From Sphingomonas sp. (GTDB taxonomy: Bacteria > Pseudomonadota > Alphaproteobacteria > Sphingomonadales > Sphingomonadaceae), in assembly GCA_030824725.1 (NCBI GenBank), contig JAPJRE010000277.1, forward strand, positions 1 through 5,619: 5,619 nt of DNA, given 5' to 3'. The notes under the pieces were generated by a model. That model was not told the origin of the DNA. It searched no databases and saw only the letters and a list, made by a program, of their open reading frames with translations. Position 1 is the first letter of the stretch. Each line of letters opens with the position of its first letter. This document shows positions 1 to 5,590 of the stretch, in pieces. The position numbers and the translations under genes are program-made.

Positions 1-548
1 ATCCGCCACCGCGTCACCGCGGCGGACGGCGCGCCCAAGGGATCGCTCCCCTCGCGCGCATGGCGCTTGAGCAGCAACGCGATCGTGCGGCCCCCCTCGG
101 CCACCAGTTGCAGCCGCCGCGTCGCCGGCATGGCCAGCCGCTTCACTTCGCCGATCACCGCGCCGAGGCCGCGATGGCGCAGCCCCTCCTCCATGATCGC
201 GAGCAGTTCGTCGTCGTCGCGCGCCTCGGCATAGATCACCCGCTTGGGATCGAGGCCCACCTGCGCCAGTCCGGGCGCGAACAGGTCGCGCCGCCGCACC
301 ACCCACAGCACCGGCCCCCAGCAGCGCGCGGCGATTCCGCCGAGGAAGGTGGTGGCGGCGCAATCGTCGGTCAGGTCGGGCGTGGCGCCGGCAATCTCGT
401 GCAGCGCATCGAGCCGCAGCCCCCCGTCCGCCAGCTTCGCATCGAGCCGCTCCAACCCGAACGGCAGCACCGGGCGCCGACGGAATCCGGTGCCGTCGAT
501 GGCGCTGAGCATTGCGCGCAACTGGTCGAGAGTGGCAGGATCGGGCAC
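1..548 (-). CDS. imuA: ImuA-type damage-inducible mutagenesis protein, partial (C-terminus off the left edge)
   Basis: Reading the minus strand gives an uninterrupted 182-codon frame that is still open at the window edge. Landmarks are an early LPFGLERLDAKLADGGLRLD stretch (about residues 28-47), LHEIAG (49-54), a core GPVLWVVRRRDLFAPGLAQV (78-97), RVIYAEARDDDELL (103-116) and a late AAVTRWR (176-182). This arrangement is typical of ImuA, the RecA/SulA-like partner of the ImuB-DnaE2 translesion mutasome. I see no Walker A lysine in the region after LHEIAG, so ATP binding is not evident. The start is uncertain. GTG at 548-546 gives VPDPATLDQLRAML and leaves room for a leader after the candidate promoter. 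In-frame alternatives are CTG at 575, TTG at 521 and ATG at 512, and none has a strong Shine-Dalgarno. A LexA box upstream supports SOS control. imuB and dnaE2 would be expected beyond the left edge (inference). Family call is firm; start is weak. Confidence 0.85.
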   Translation of the reverse strand, partial: MPDPATLDQLRAMLSAIDGTGFRRRPVLPFGLERLDAKLADGGLRLDALHEIAGATPDLTDDCAATTFLGGIAARCWGPVLWVVRRRDLFAPGLAQVGLDPKRVIYAEARDDDELLAIMEEGLRHRGLGAVIGEVKRLAMPATRRLQLVAEGGRTIALLLKRHAREGSDPLGAPSAAVTRWR

Positions 549-588
549 GGCGACTCGCTCGGGGGTTGATGACAGGTCCGACTCGTTC

Positions 589-603
589 GTTCCTATTTTG
601 TTC
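589..603 (-). promoter_or_regulatory. LexA operator (SOS box) of imuA
   Basis: On the plus strand the site reads GTTC-CTATTTT-GTTC, a perfect match to the GTTC-N7-GTTC direct repeat bound by alphaproteobacterial LexA. On the minus strand it is GAACAAAATAGGAAC, directly upstream of imuA. A further GTTC abuts it at 585-588. imuA cassettes are well-known LexA targets in this class, so motif and gene identity support each other. The site overlaps the proposed -10 of the imuA promoter, which fits repression by blocking RNA polymerase. Confidence 0.85.
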
Positions 604-622
604 CAATTCGACCGGGAGTCAA
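595..622 (-). promoter_or_regulatory. candidate sigma-70 promoter for imuA
   Basis: On the minus strand TTGACT (plus 617-622) is followed after 16 bases by CAAAAT (plus 595-600). These match the -35 at 5 of 6 positions and the -10 at 4 of 6. Transcription would start near 587-589, leaving about 40 bases before the GTG at 548. The -10 lies inside the LexA box. This is a pattern match only. Confidence 0.5.
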
Positions 623-631
623 TCGGACTCC
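615..631. promoter_or_regulatory. inverted repeat GGAGTC-N5-GACTCC, possible operator
   Basis: There is a perfect 6-base dyad with a 5-base spacer (AATCG). It covers the proposed -35 of the imuA promoter and sits just beyond the LexA box. It could be an operator for an unknown regulator of either divergent unit, or a chance dyad. Nothing in the sequence identifies a binding protein. Confidence 0.3.
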
Positions 632-668
632 GTGTCCCAAATTTTTAGGCCAGCGCTGCTGACCCATC

Positions 669-695
669 TCGACAGGCTCGTTGAAATTTTATAAC
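669..695 (+). promoter_or_regulatory. weak candidate promoter for the bkd operon
   Basis: TCGACA at 669-674 (5 of 6 to TTGACA) and TATAAC at 690-695 (5 of 6 to TATAAT) face bkdA1. The spacer is only 15 bases, shorter than the usual 16-18. The AT-rich -10 stands out in an otherwise GC-rich context. It would give a leader of roughly 55 bases. No Lrp-family bkdR regulator gene is present in the window. Confidence 0.35.
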
Positions 696-708
696 AAGCT
701 CGTGAAAT
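676..708. repeat. imperfect direct repeat GCTCGT(T)GAAAT, possible regulator site
   Basis: GCTCGTTGAAAT (676-687) recurs as GCTCGTGAAAT (698-708), with repeat starts 22 bases apart, close to two helical turns. The first copy overlaps the spacer and the second follows the -10 of the proposed bkd promoter. The second copy also begins a CTCG-N6-CGAG dyad (699-712). The arrangement could suit a dimeric regulator binding one DNA face; this is inference. Confidence 0.3.
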
Positions 709-749
709 CGAGTTCCGTGCGTTGTCCGTGGCGACACGGCCGAATTTAT

Positions 750-753
750 GGAG
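750..753 (+). promoter_or_regulatory. ribosome binding site that sets the bkdA1 start
   Basis: GGAG lies five bases before the ATG at 759. The same frame could open earlier at a TTG (681), but that lies within the proposed promoter and has no comparable site, so the 759 start is preferred. Confidence 0.6.
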
Positions 754-758
754 AGACC

Positions 759-2030
759 ATGACGGTGGACGCCCCGCGCGCCAACCTGCCGCCCTTATCG
801 CTGCACGTGCCCGAGCCGCGCTTTCGCCCCGGCGACGAGGCCGATTTCAGCGATCTTGCGATCCCGCTCGCCGGCGCAGCACGCCGCCCGGACACCGCCG
901 AGCCGGCCGATCGATTCCACGAACTCGCCTATGGCCTGATCCGCGTCCTCGATGACGCCGGCAACGCCGTCGGCCCCTGGGATCCGCGGCTGGATGGGGA
1001 AGCCAAGCGCAAGATGCTGCGCAGCATGGCGCTCACCCGCGCCTTCGACGAGCGCATGTTCCGCGCCCAGCGCCAGGGCAAGACCAGCTTCTACATGAAG
1101 TCGACCGGCGAGGAGGCGGTGTCGGTTTCCGCCGCGCTGGCCATGGCCGGCGACGACATGTGCTTCCCCAGCTATCGCCAGCAGGGCATCCTCATCACCC
1201 GCGGCTATCCGCTGGTCGAGATGATGAACCAGATCTACTCGAACCGGGGCGATCCGCTGCAGGGCCGGCAGCTGCCGATCATGTATTCGTCGAAGGAGAC
1301 CGGGTTCTTCTCGATCTCCGGCAACCTCGCCACCCAATATCCGCAGGCGGTGGGCTGGGCGATGGCGAGCGCGGCGCGCGGCGATACCCGCATCGCCGCC
1401 ACCTGGTGCGGCGAGGGCTCGACCGCGGAAGGTGACTTCCACTCGGCGCTGACCTTCGCCACCGTCTACCGCGCCCCGGTGATCTTCAACGTCGTCAACA
1501 ACCAGTGGGCGATCTCGAGCTTCTCGGGCTTCGCAGGCGCCGAGGCGACCACCTTCGCGGCGCGCGCGATCGGCTATGGCATCGCCGGGCTGCGGGTCGA
1601 CGGCAATGATGCGCTGGCCGTCTATGCGGCGACGGAGTGGGCGGCCGAGCGCGCACGGACCAACCAGGGCCCGACGCTGATCGAGCATTTCACCTATCGC
1701 GCCGAGGGTCACTCCACCTCGGACGATCCCAGCGCCTATCGCTCGGCGGGCGAGCCCAATGCCTGGCCGCTCGGCGACCCGATCCGGCGGCTGAAGGACC
1801 ATCTGATCGGCCTCGGCGAATGGGACGAGGAACGCCATGCGGCGATGGACCTCGAGCTCGCCGAGACGGTGAAGCGCGCGCAGAAGGAAGCCGAGAAGAA
1901 CGGCATCCTCGGCCACGGCATGCACCAGCCGTTCGAGACGATGTTCGAGGGCGTCTTCGAGGACATGCCCTGGCACTTGAAGGAACAGAGCGACCAGATG
2001 ATCGCCGAGCGCAAGGCGGCCGGGATTTGA
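759..2030 (+). CDS. bkdA1: branched-chain 2-oxoacid dehydrogenase, E1 alpha subunit
   Basis: This 423-residue protein is the thiamine-diphosphate-binding half of the E1 component (EC 1.2.4.4). E1 decarboxylates the 2-oxoacids from valine, leucine and isoleucine and reductively acylates the lipoyl group of E2. Residues 1 to about 60 form the N-terminal extension found in bacterial BCKDH E1 alpha and absent from most pyruvate dehydrogenase alphas. The TPP/Mg motif runs from GEGS (218-221) to NN (247-248). The active-site loop YRAEGHSTSDDPSAYR (313-328) matches the BCKDH phosphorylation-loop signature, with H318 as the equivalent of the catalytic histidine. YRQQGILITRGY (139-150) is another conserved block. 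The length is normal for the proteobacterial family (about 410). The next gene starts at or just after its stop, so it heads an operon. The BCKDH call over PDH rests on the N-terminal extension, the HSTSDD loop and the neighbouring E1 beta. Confidence 0.95.
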   Translation: MTVDAPRANLPPLSLHVPEPRFRPGDEADFSDLAIPLAGAARRPDTAEPADRFHELAYGLIRVLDDAGNAVGPWDPRLDGEAKRKMLRSMALTRAFDERMFRAQRQGKTSFYMKSTGEEAVSVSAALAMAGDDMCFPSYRQQGILITRGYPLVEMMNQIYSNRGDPLQGRQLPIMYSSKETGFFSISGNLATQYPQAVGWAMASAARGDTRIAATWCGEGSTAEGDFHSALTFATVYRAPVIFNVVNNQWAISSFSGFAGAEATTFAARAIGYGIAGLRVDGNDALAVYAATEWAAERARTNQGPTLIEHFTYRAEGHSTSDDPSAYRSAGEPNAWPLGDPIRRLKDHLIGLGEWDEERHAAMDLELAETVKRAQKEAEKNGILGHGMHQPFETMFEGVFEDMPWHLKEQSDQMIAERKAAGI

Positions 2031-2041
2031 CCGCCCCCCGG

Positions 2042-3046
2042 ATGAACATGATCCAGGCGATCAACTCCGCCATGGACGTGATGATGGAACGCGACGATCA
2101 GGTCGTCGTGATGGGCGAGGATGTCGGCTATTTCGGCGGCGTGTTTCGCGCGACCGCGGGCCTTCAGGCCAAATACGGCAAGACCCGCGCGTTCGACACG
2201 CCGATCACCGAGATCGGCATCATCGGCGTGGCGATCGGCATGGGCGCCTATGGCCTGCGCCCCGTGCCCGAGATCCAGTTCGCCGACTATATCTACCCGG
2301 CGCTCGACCAGCTCGTCTCCGAGGCGGCGCGGCTGCGCTATCGCTCGAACGGCGACTTCACCGCGCCGATCACGGTGCGCTCGCCCTATGGCGGCGGCAT
2401 TTTCGGCGGGCAGACGCACAGCCAGTCGCCCGAGGGCATCTTCACCCATGTCTCGGGGATCAAGACGGTGATTCCGTCGACGCCCTATGACGCCAAGGGC
2501 CTGCTGATCGCCGCGATCGAGGACAACGACCCCGTCCTCTTCCTCGAGCCCAAGCGCATCTATAACGGCCCGTTCGACGGCCATTATGATCGCCCGGCCA
2601 AGAACTGGACCGCGCACCCGGCGAGCGAGGTGCCCGAGGGCTATTACCGCGTCGAGCTGGGCAAGGCCGCGACCGTGCGCGCTGGCGAGGCGGTGACGAT
2701 CCTCTGCTACGGCACGATGGTGCATGTCGTCGCCGCGACGATCGAGGAGCTGGGCGTCGATGCCGAGATCCTCGATCTACGCACGTTGGTGCCGCTCGAC
2801 ATCGAAGCGATCGAGGCCTCGGTGAAGAAGACCGGCCGCTGCATGATCGTCCACGAGGCGACGCGCACCTCCGGCTTCGGCGCCGAGCTTTCGGCCTTGG
2901 TGCAGGAGCGCTGCTTCTACCATCTCGAAGCGCCGATCGCCCGCGTCACCGGCTTCGACACGCCGTATCCCCACAGCCTCGAATGGGCCTATTTCCCGGG
3001 TCCCGTGCGGATCCGCGAGGCGCTCAACAAACTCCTCAAGGACTGA
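2042..3046 (+). CDS. bkdA2: branched-chain 2-oxoacid dehydrogenase, E1 beta subunit
   Basis: This 334-residue subunit completes the alpha2beta2 E1 heterotetramer; its N-terminal transketolase-like pyrimidine-binding domain (about 1-180) and C-terminal domain (about 200-330) are both complete. Visible motifs are GEDVGYFGGVFRAT (25-38), DTPITEIGI (52-60) with E57 as the expected TPP-activating glutamate, YGGGIFGGQTHSQSPE (116-131), LEPKRIYNGPFDGH (168-181) and EWAYFPGP (314-321). It closely resembles the Pseudomonas putida BkdA2 pattern as I recall it. The start is ambiguous. The ATG at 2042 lies 11 bases after the bkdA1 stop and has no clear Shine-Dalgarno. An in-frame TTG at 2027-2029 overlaps that stop as TTGA, would add LTAPR (initiator read as Met), and has AAGG at 2013-2016 and GGG at 2022-2024 upstream. 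Translation is probably coupled to bkdA1 either way. Its last codons contain the ribosome binding site of bkdB. Confidence 0.95.
   Translation: MNMIQAINSAMDVMMERDDQVVVMGEDVGYFGGVFRATAGLQAKYGKTRAFDTPITEIGIIGVAIGMGAYGLRPVPEIQFADYIYPALDQLVSEAARLRYRSNGDFTAPITVRSPYGGGIFGGQTHSQSPEGIFTHVSGIKTVIPSTPYDAKGLLIAAIEDNDPVLFLEPKRIYNGPFDGHYDRPAKNWTAHPASEVPEGYYRVELGKAATVRAGEAVTILCYGTMVHVVAATIEELGVDAEILDLRTLVPLDIEAIEASVKKTGRCMIVHEATRTSGFGAELSALVQERCFYHLEAPIARVTGFDTPYPHSLEWAYFPGPVRIREALNKLLKD
3038..3042 (+). promoter_or_regulatory. ribosome binding site of bkdB
   Basis: AAGGA lies in the last codons of bkdA2, nine bases before the ATG at 3052. It selects this ATG over the upstream open frame that begins at 2983 and overlaps bkdA2, and it implies coupled translation. 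Confidence 0.65.
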
Positions 3047-3051
3047 CGCCC

Positions 3052-4344
3052 ATGGCTCGTTTTACCTTTCGTCTGCCGGACATCGGCGAAGGCATTGCCG
3101 AGGCCGAGATCGTCGCCTGGCACGTGCGTGTCGGCGACCGTGTCGAGGAAGATATGGCTGTCGCCGACATGATGACCGACAAGGCCACGGTAGAGATGGA
3201 ATCGCCCGTCTCCGGCGTGGTGGTCGAGCTTGCCGGCGAAGTAGGCGACCAGGTGCCGATCGGATCGGCGCTGATGGTGATCGAGGTCGAGGGTGAGGCG
3301 GAGACGCCGGTAGAGGAGCAGGTCGAGGCCGAGAATCCGGGTGTCGAGGAAGTAGCCGAGGAAAAGCCCTCTCCCCTACCGGGGAGGGGGTTGGGAGAGG
3401 GGGACTCTCCACCAGCCGCTGCGCCCATTGAGACCATGCCCGTCTCCCCTGCCCTCTCCCCGGTAGGGGAGAGGGAGAAGGCGCATGTCCTTGCCTCCCC
3501 TGCGGTCCGCGCCCGCGCGGCAGACCTCGGCATCGACCTGGCGAGCGTGAAGCCCGCCGAGGGCGACCGCATCCGCCACGCCGATCTCGACGCCTTCCTC
3601 CGCTATGGCAGCGCGCAGGGTTATCATGCGCCGCACGCCTCCCGCGCCCGCGAGGATCAGCCGGTGAAGGTGATCGGCATGCGCCGCCGCATCGCCGAGA
3701 ACATGGCCGCGTCCAAGCGCGCCATCCCCCACTTCACCTATGTCGACGAGATCGACGTCACCGCCCTCGAAGCGATGCGCGCCGACCTGAACGCCAACCG
3801 CGGCCAGCGCCCCAAGCTGACCATGCTGCCGTTCCTGATCGTGGCGCTGTGCCGCACCCTGCCCGACTTCCCGATGCTCAACGCCCGCTATGACGACGAG
3901 GCCGGGGTGGTCACTCGCCATGGCCGCGTCCATCTCGGCATGGCGACGCAGACCGATGCCGGGCTGATGGTGCCGGTGATCCGCGACGCGCAGGACAGGA
4001 ACGTCTGGCAGCTGGCGAGCGAGATCACCCGCCTCGCCGAGGCCGCGCGCACCGGCAAGGCCAAGTCGGAGGAACTGAGCGGTTCCACCCTCACCGTCAC
4101 GTCGCTTGGGCCCCTCGGCGGCATCGCGACGACGCCGGTGATCAACCGGCCGGAAGTGGCGATCATCGGCCCGAACAAGATCGTCGAGCGCCCCGTCTTC
4201 CACGGCGACGACATCGTCCGCGCCAAGCTGATGAACCTCTCGATCAGCTGCGACCACCGCGTCGTCGACGGATGGGATGCGGCGAGCTTCGTACAGGCGG
4301 TGAAGAAGCTGCTCGAGACCCCGGTCCTGCTGTTCGCCGACTGA
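3052..4344 (+). CDS. bkdB: branched-chain 2-oxoacid dehydrogenase E2, dihydrolipoyl acyltransferase
   Basis: This 430-residue E2 core (EC 2.3.1.168) transfers branched acyl groups from lipoyl-lysine to CoA. Domain order: one lipoyl domain (1-80) with LPDIGEGIAEAEI (8-20) and lipoyl acceptor K44 in MTDKATVEMESP (41-52); an acidic then Pro/Gly-rich linker (81-145); the peripheral-subunit-binding domain (about 146-183, ASPAVRARAADLGIDL); a second linker (about 184-203); and the acyltransferase domain (204-430) with KRAIPHFTYVDEID (222-235), STLTVTSLGPLGG (345-357) and catalytic DHRVVDG (401-407, H402). All key residues are present. The Pro-Thr-Pro-Val-Ile-Asn context (360-365) is usual for the family. 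Residues 106-141 are encoded by a pair of inverted GC-rich repeats (see the repeat entries), so the linker contains translated repeat DNA without loss of frame. It starts 5 bases after bkdA2. The branched-chain assignment depends partly on its neighbours, since E2 proteins of different complexes look alike. Confidence 0.93.
   Translation: MARFTFRLPDIGEGIAEAEIVAWHVRVGDRVEEDMAVADMMTDKATVEMESPVSGVVVELAGEVGDQVPIGSALMVIEVEGEAETPVEEQVEAENPGVEEVAEEKPSPLPGRGLGEGDSPPAAAPIETMPVSPALSPVGEREKAHVLASPAVRARAADLGIDLASVKPAEGDRIRHADLDAFLRYGSAQGYHAPHASRAREDQPVKVIGMRRRIAENMAASKRAIPHFTYVDEIDVTALEAMRADLNANRGQRPKLTMLPFLIVALCRTLPDFPMLNARYDDEAGVVTRHGRVHLGMATQTDAGLMVPVIRDAQDRNVWQLASEITRLAEAARTGKAKSEELSGSTLTVTSLGPLGGIATTPVINRPEVAIIGPNKIVERPVFHGDDIVRAKLMNLSISCDHRVVDGWDAASFVQAVKKLLETPVLLFAD
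3367..3403 (+). repeat. REP-like hairpin repeat, copy 1, inside bkdB
   Basis: The first 20 bases (3367-3386, CCCTCTCCCCTACCGGGGAG) recur exactly, inverted, at 3456-3475. CTCCCC and GGGGAG can pair around TACC as a hairpin, and CCCTCTCCC (3367-3375) is also perfectly complementary to GGGAGAGGG (3393-3401). The tail GGGGGTTGGGAGAGG resembles the tail of the hairpin at the window's right end. This type of sequence is usually intergenic; here it is read as PSPLPGRGLGEG. Confidence 0.75.
3443..3479 (-). repeat. REP-like hairpin repeat, copy 2 (inverted), inside bkdB
   Basis: On the minus strand this reads CCCTCTCCCCTACCGGGGAG followed by AGGGCAGGGGAG, the same hairpin head and a diverged tail relative to copy 1. 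The 20-base identical cores (3367-3386 and 3456-3475) are 69 bases apart in head-to-head orientation, as in REP doublets. On the plus strand it is read in frame as VSPALSPVGERE. Confidence 0.75.
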
Positions 4345-4346
4345 GC

Positions 4347-4646
4347 ATGGCGCATGTCCTGCTCCGCTACACCCTGGCGCCCGACTATCTCGCGCGCCGG
4401 GGAGCGCTGCGGGACGGGCATTTGGCGCTGGCCTGGGCGGCGGCGGATGCCGGCACGCTGCTGCTCGGCGGTGCGGTCGGCGATCCGCCGGAGCGCGCGC
4501 TGCTGCTGTTCGGCGATACGGATGCGGCGCGGGCCTTTGCCGAGCAGGATCCCTATGTGACGGCGGGTATCGTCACGCACTGGGATGTCGTTCCCTGGAT
4601 CACCGTCGTCGGCGCCGAGGCAGCGACCCCGATCCGCCCTGCCTGA
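4347..4646 (+). CDS. YciI-family (YCII domain) protein
   Basis: This 99-residue soluble protein has the small alpha-beta YCII (dimeric ferredoxin-like) fold pattern: an N-terminal strand AHVLLRYTL (2-10), a conserved ALRDGHLAL segment with H25 (20-28), LLLGGAVGDPPERALLLF (38-55), a helix DTDAARAFAEQDPYV (57-71) with the family's DP motif (68-69), and a final HWDVVPW strand (77-83). Family members are mostly uncharacterised; some are fused to or resemble dehydrochlorinases and muconolactone isomerase-like enzymes, so no substrate is proposed. The start ATG lies 2 bases after the bkdB stop with no clear Shine-Dalgarno, pointing to translational coupling and membership of the bkd transcript. Whether it assists branched-chain catabolism or is merely co-transcribed cannot be told. 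Confidence 0.85.
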   Translation: MAHVLLRYTLAPDYLARRGALRDGHLALAWAAADAGTLLLGGAVGDPPERALLLFGDTDAARAFAEQDPYVTAGIVTHWDVVPWITVVGAEAATPIRPA

Positions 4647-4657
4647 CCTCGCCTCGG

Positions 4658-4675
4658 GTTGCGTTGCACCGCAAC
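4658..4675 (+). other. short hairpin between yciI and rarD
   Basis: GTTGCG and CGCAAC form a perfect 6-base stem around TTGCAC. No T-run follows, so it is unlikely to be an intrinsic terminator. It ends 18 bases before the rarD start and might affect translation or mRNA stability (inference). Confidence 0.3.
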
Positions 4676-4693
4676 ACGGCGCAACAGGGCGAC

Positions 4694-5587
4694 ATGTCCA
4701 ACGCTCAAGGCGCCGATCGCGCCGGCCTTTTCCTCGGCATCGCCGCTTACAGCCTGTGGGGGGTGCTGCCGCTCTATCTGCACCTGCTGCAATCGGTGCC
4801 TGCGCTGCAGGTGCTCTCGCACCGCGTGCTCTGGTCGCTGCTTTTGCTGGCGATGATCGTCGTGGCGCTGCGCCGGGTGCGGAGCATCGCCGCCGCTGCC
4901 AAGGGGCGCACCCTGCTGTTCCTCGTCGGCAGCGCGGCGCTGATCGGGGTCAACTGGCTGGTCTATATCTGGGCGGTCCAGCACGAACATGTGCTCGACG
5001 CGAGCCTGGGCTATTTCATCAACCCGCTGGTCAACGTGGCGCTCGGCATGCTGGTGCTCGGCGAGCGGCTGCGGCGCTGGCAGGGTGCGGCGATCGCGCT
5101 GGCGGCGCTGGGCGTCCTGCTGCTGACGCTGCATGGCGGCGGCGGGCTGTGGATCCCGCTCGCGCTGGCGCTGAGCTTCGGCGGCTATGGGCTGCTCCGC
5201 AAGGTCGCGGCGATCGACGCGCTGGGCGGGCTGACGGTGGAGACGCTGCTGCTCGGACCGGCGGCGCTGGCGGTGCTGCTCTGGGCGGACCATAGCGGCA
5301 CGGCGGCGTTCGGCAGCTCGACAAGGATCGACCTGCTGCTGATCGCGGCGGGCGCCGTCACCGCCACGCCGCTGCTGCTGTTCGCTGCGGCGGCCAAGCG
5401 ACTGCCCTATGCGACCATGGGCCTGCTCCAATATATCGCGCCGACGCTGCAGTTCCTGGAGGCGGTGCTGCTGTTCGGCGAGCCGGTGCTGCCGGTCCAC
5501 CTCGCCACCTTCGCGCTGATCTGGTCCGGCTGCGCGCTGTATGCGTGGGACAGCCTGCGCGCCTATCGGGCGGCGGTGAAAGCCTGA
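4694..5587 (+). CDS. rarD: RarD-type EamA/DMT-superfamily permease
   Basis: This 297-residue integral inner-membrane protein has about ten hydrophobic segments (roughly 11-31, 45-60, 73-95, 104-122, 130-146, 153-168, 180-197, 213-233, 240-262, 268-286). They form two EamA repeats, the usual drug/metabolite transporter layout. Family-specific blocks shared with E. coli RarD as recalled include AAYSLWGVLPLY (17-28), SHRVLWS (42-48), NWLVYIWAV (87-95), ASLGYFINPLVNVALGM (103-119), LGERLRR (122-128), LLLIAAGAVTATPLLLF (214-230) and QYIAPTLQFL (246-255). The length matches the usual 290-300. RarD's substrate is not firmly known; E. coli rarD is annotated as chloramphenicol-sensitivity related. ATG at 4694 with AGGG at 4686-4689 is preferred over an in-frame TTG at 4664, which would extend the protein into the hairpin. 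It follows yciI by 47 bases on the same strand and may be co-transcribed. Confidence 0.9.
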   Translation: MSNAQGADRAGLFLGIAAYSLWGVLPLYLHLLQSVPALQVLSHRVLWSLLLLAMIVVALRRVRSIAAAAKGRTLLFLVGSAALIGVNWLVYIWAVQHEHVLDASLGYFINPLVNVALGMLVLGERLRRWQGAAIALAALGVLLLTLHGGGGLWIPLALALSFGGYGLLRKVAAIDALGGLTVETLLLGPAALAVLLWADHSGTAAFGSSTRIDLLLIAAGAVTATPLLLFAAAAKRLPYATMGLLQYIAPTLQFLEAVLLFGEPVLPVHLATFALIWSGCALYAWDSLRAYRAAVKA

Positions 5588-5590
5588 TCT

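Larger units (their letters stand above)
549..758. other. divergent intergenic region between imuA and bkdA1
   Basis: These 210 bases separate the divergent imuA and bkdA1 starts and are visibly more AT-rich than the flanking genes, especially at 638-648 and 681-697. They hold the LexA box and imuA promoter on the left, a GGAGTC/GACTCC dyad at 615-631, and a repeat-containing segment at 669-712 that could serve the bkd operon. No convincing small ORF or RNA gene is seen. Confidence 0.7.

Noticed and set aside
60..648. Plus-strand open frames of 169 and 134 codons in the left part
   Set aside because: They are antisense to imuA, rich in Arg/Pro/Ser or Gln/His, and without family resemblance.
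795..1976. Long minus-strand open frame (393 codons) across bkdA1
   Set aside because: It lies wholly antisense to a clearly recognisable E1 alpha, its product is Arg/Ala/Gly-rich without family features, and such frames are expected in high-GC DNA.
1736..2725. Minus-strand open frame of 329 codons spanning bkdA1 and bkdA2
   Set aside because: It is antisense to two well-supported enzymes, has low-complexity composition and no recognisable motif.
3367..3475. The two inverted 20-base cores as terminal inverted repeats of a small transposon (MITE)
   Set aside because: The 69-base interior is part of the reading frame, no target-site duplication was seen, and each arm is itself a hairpin, which fits a REP doublet better.
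3036..3572. Minus-strand frame containing a PSPNPLPGRGEG-like peptide
   Set aside because: This peptide type is the usual mistranslation of the GC-rich hairpin repeat read from the other strand; bkdB is the real gene here.
4658..4675. Hairpin as an intrinsic terminator between yciI and rarD
   Set aside because: It has only a 6-base stem, no following T-run, and the next gene starts 18 bases on.
4553..5500. Minus-strand open frame of 315 codons, Gln/Arg-rich, across rarD
   Set aside because: Its composition is what the reverse complement of Leu- and Ala-rich membrane codons gives; rarD on the other strand matches its family from end to end.
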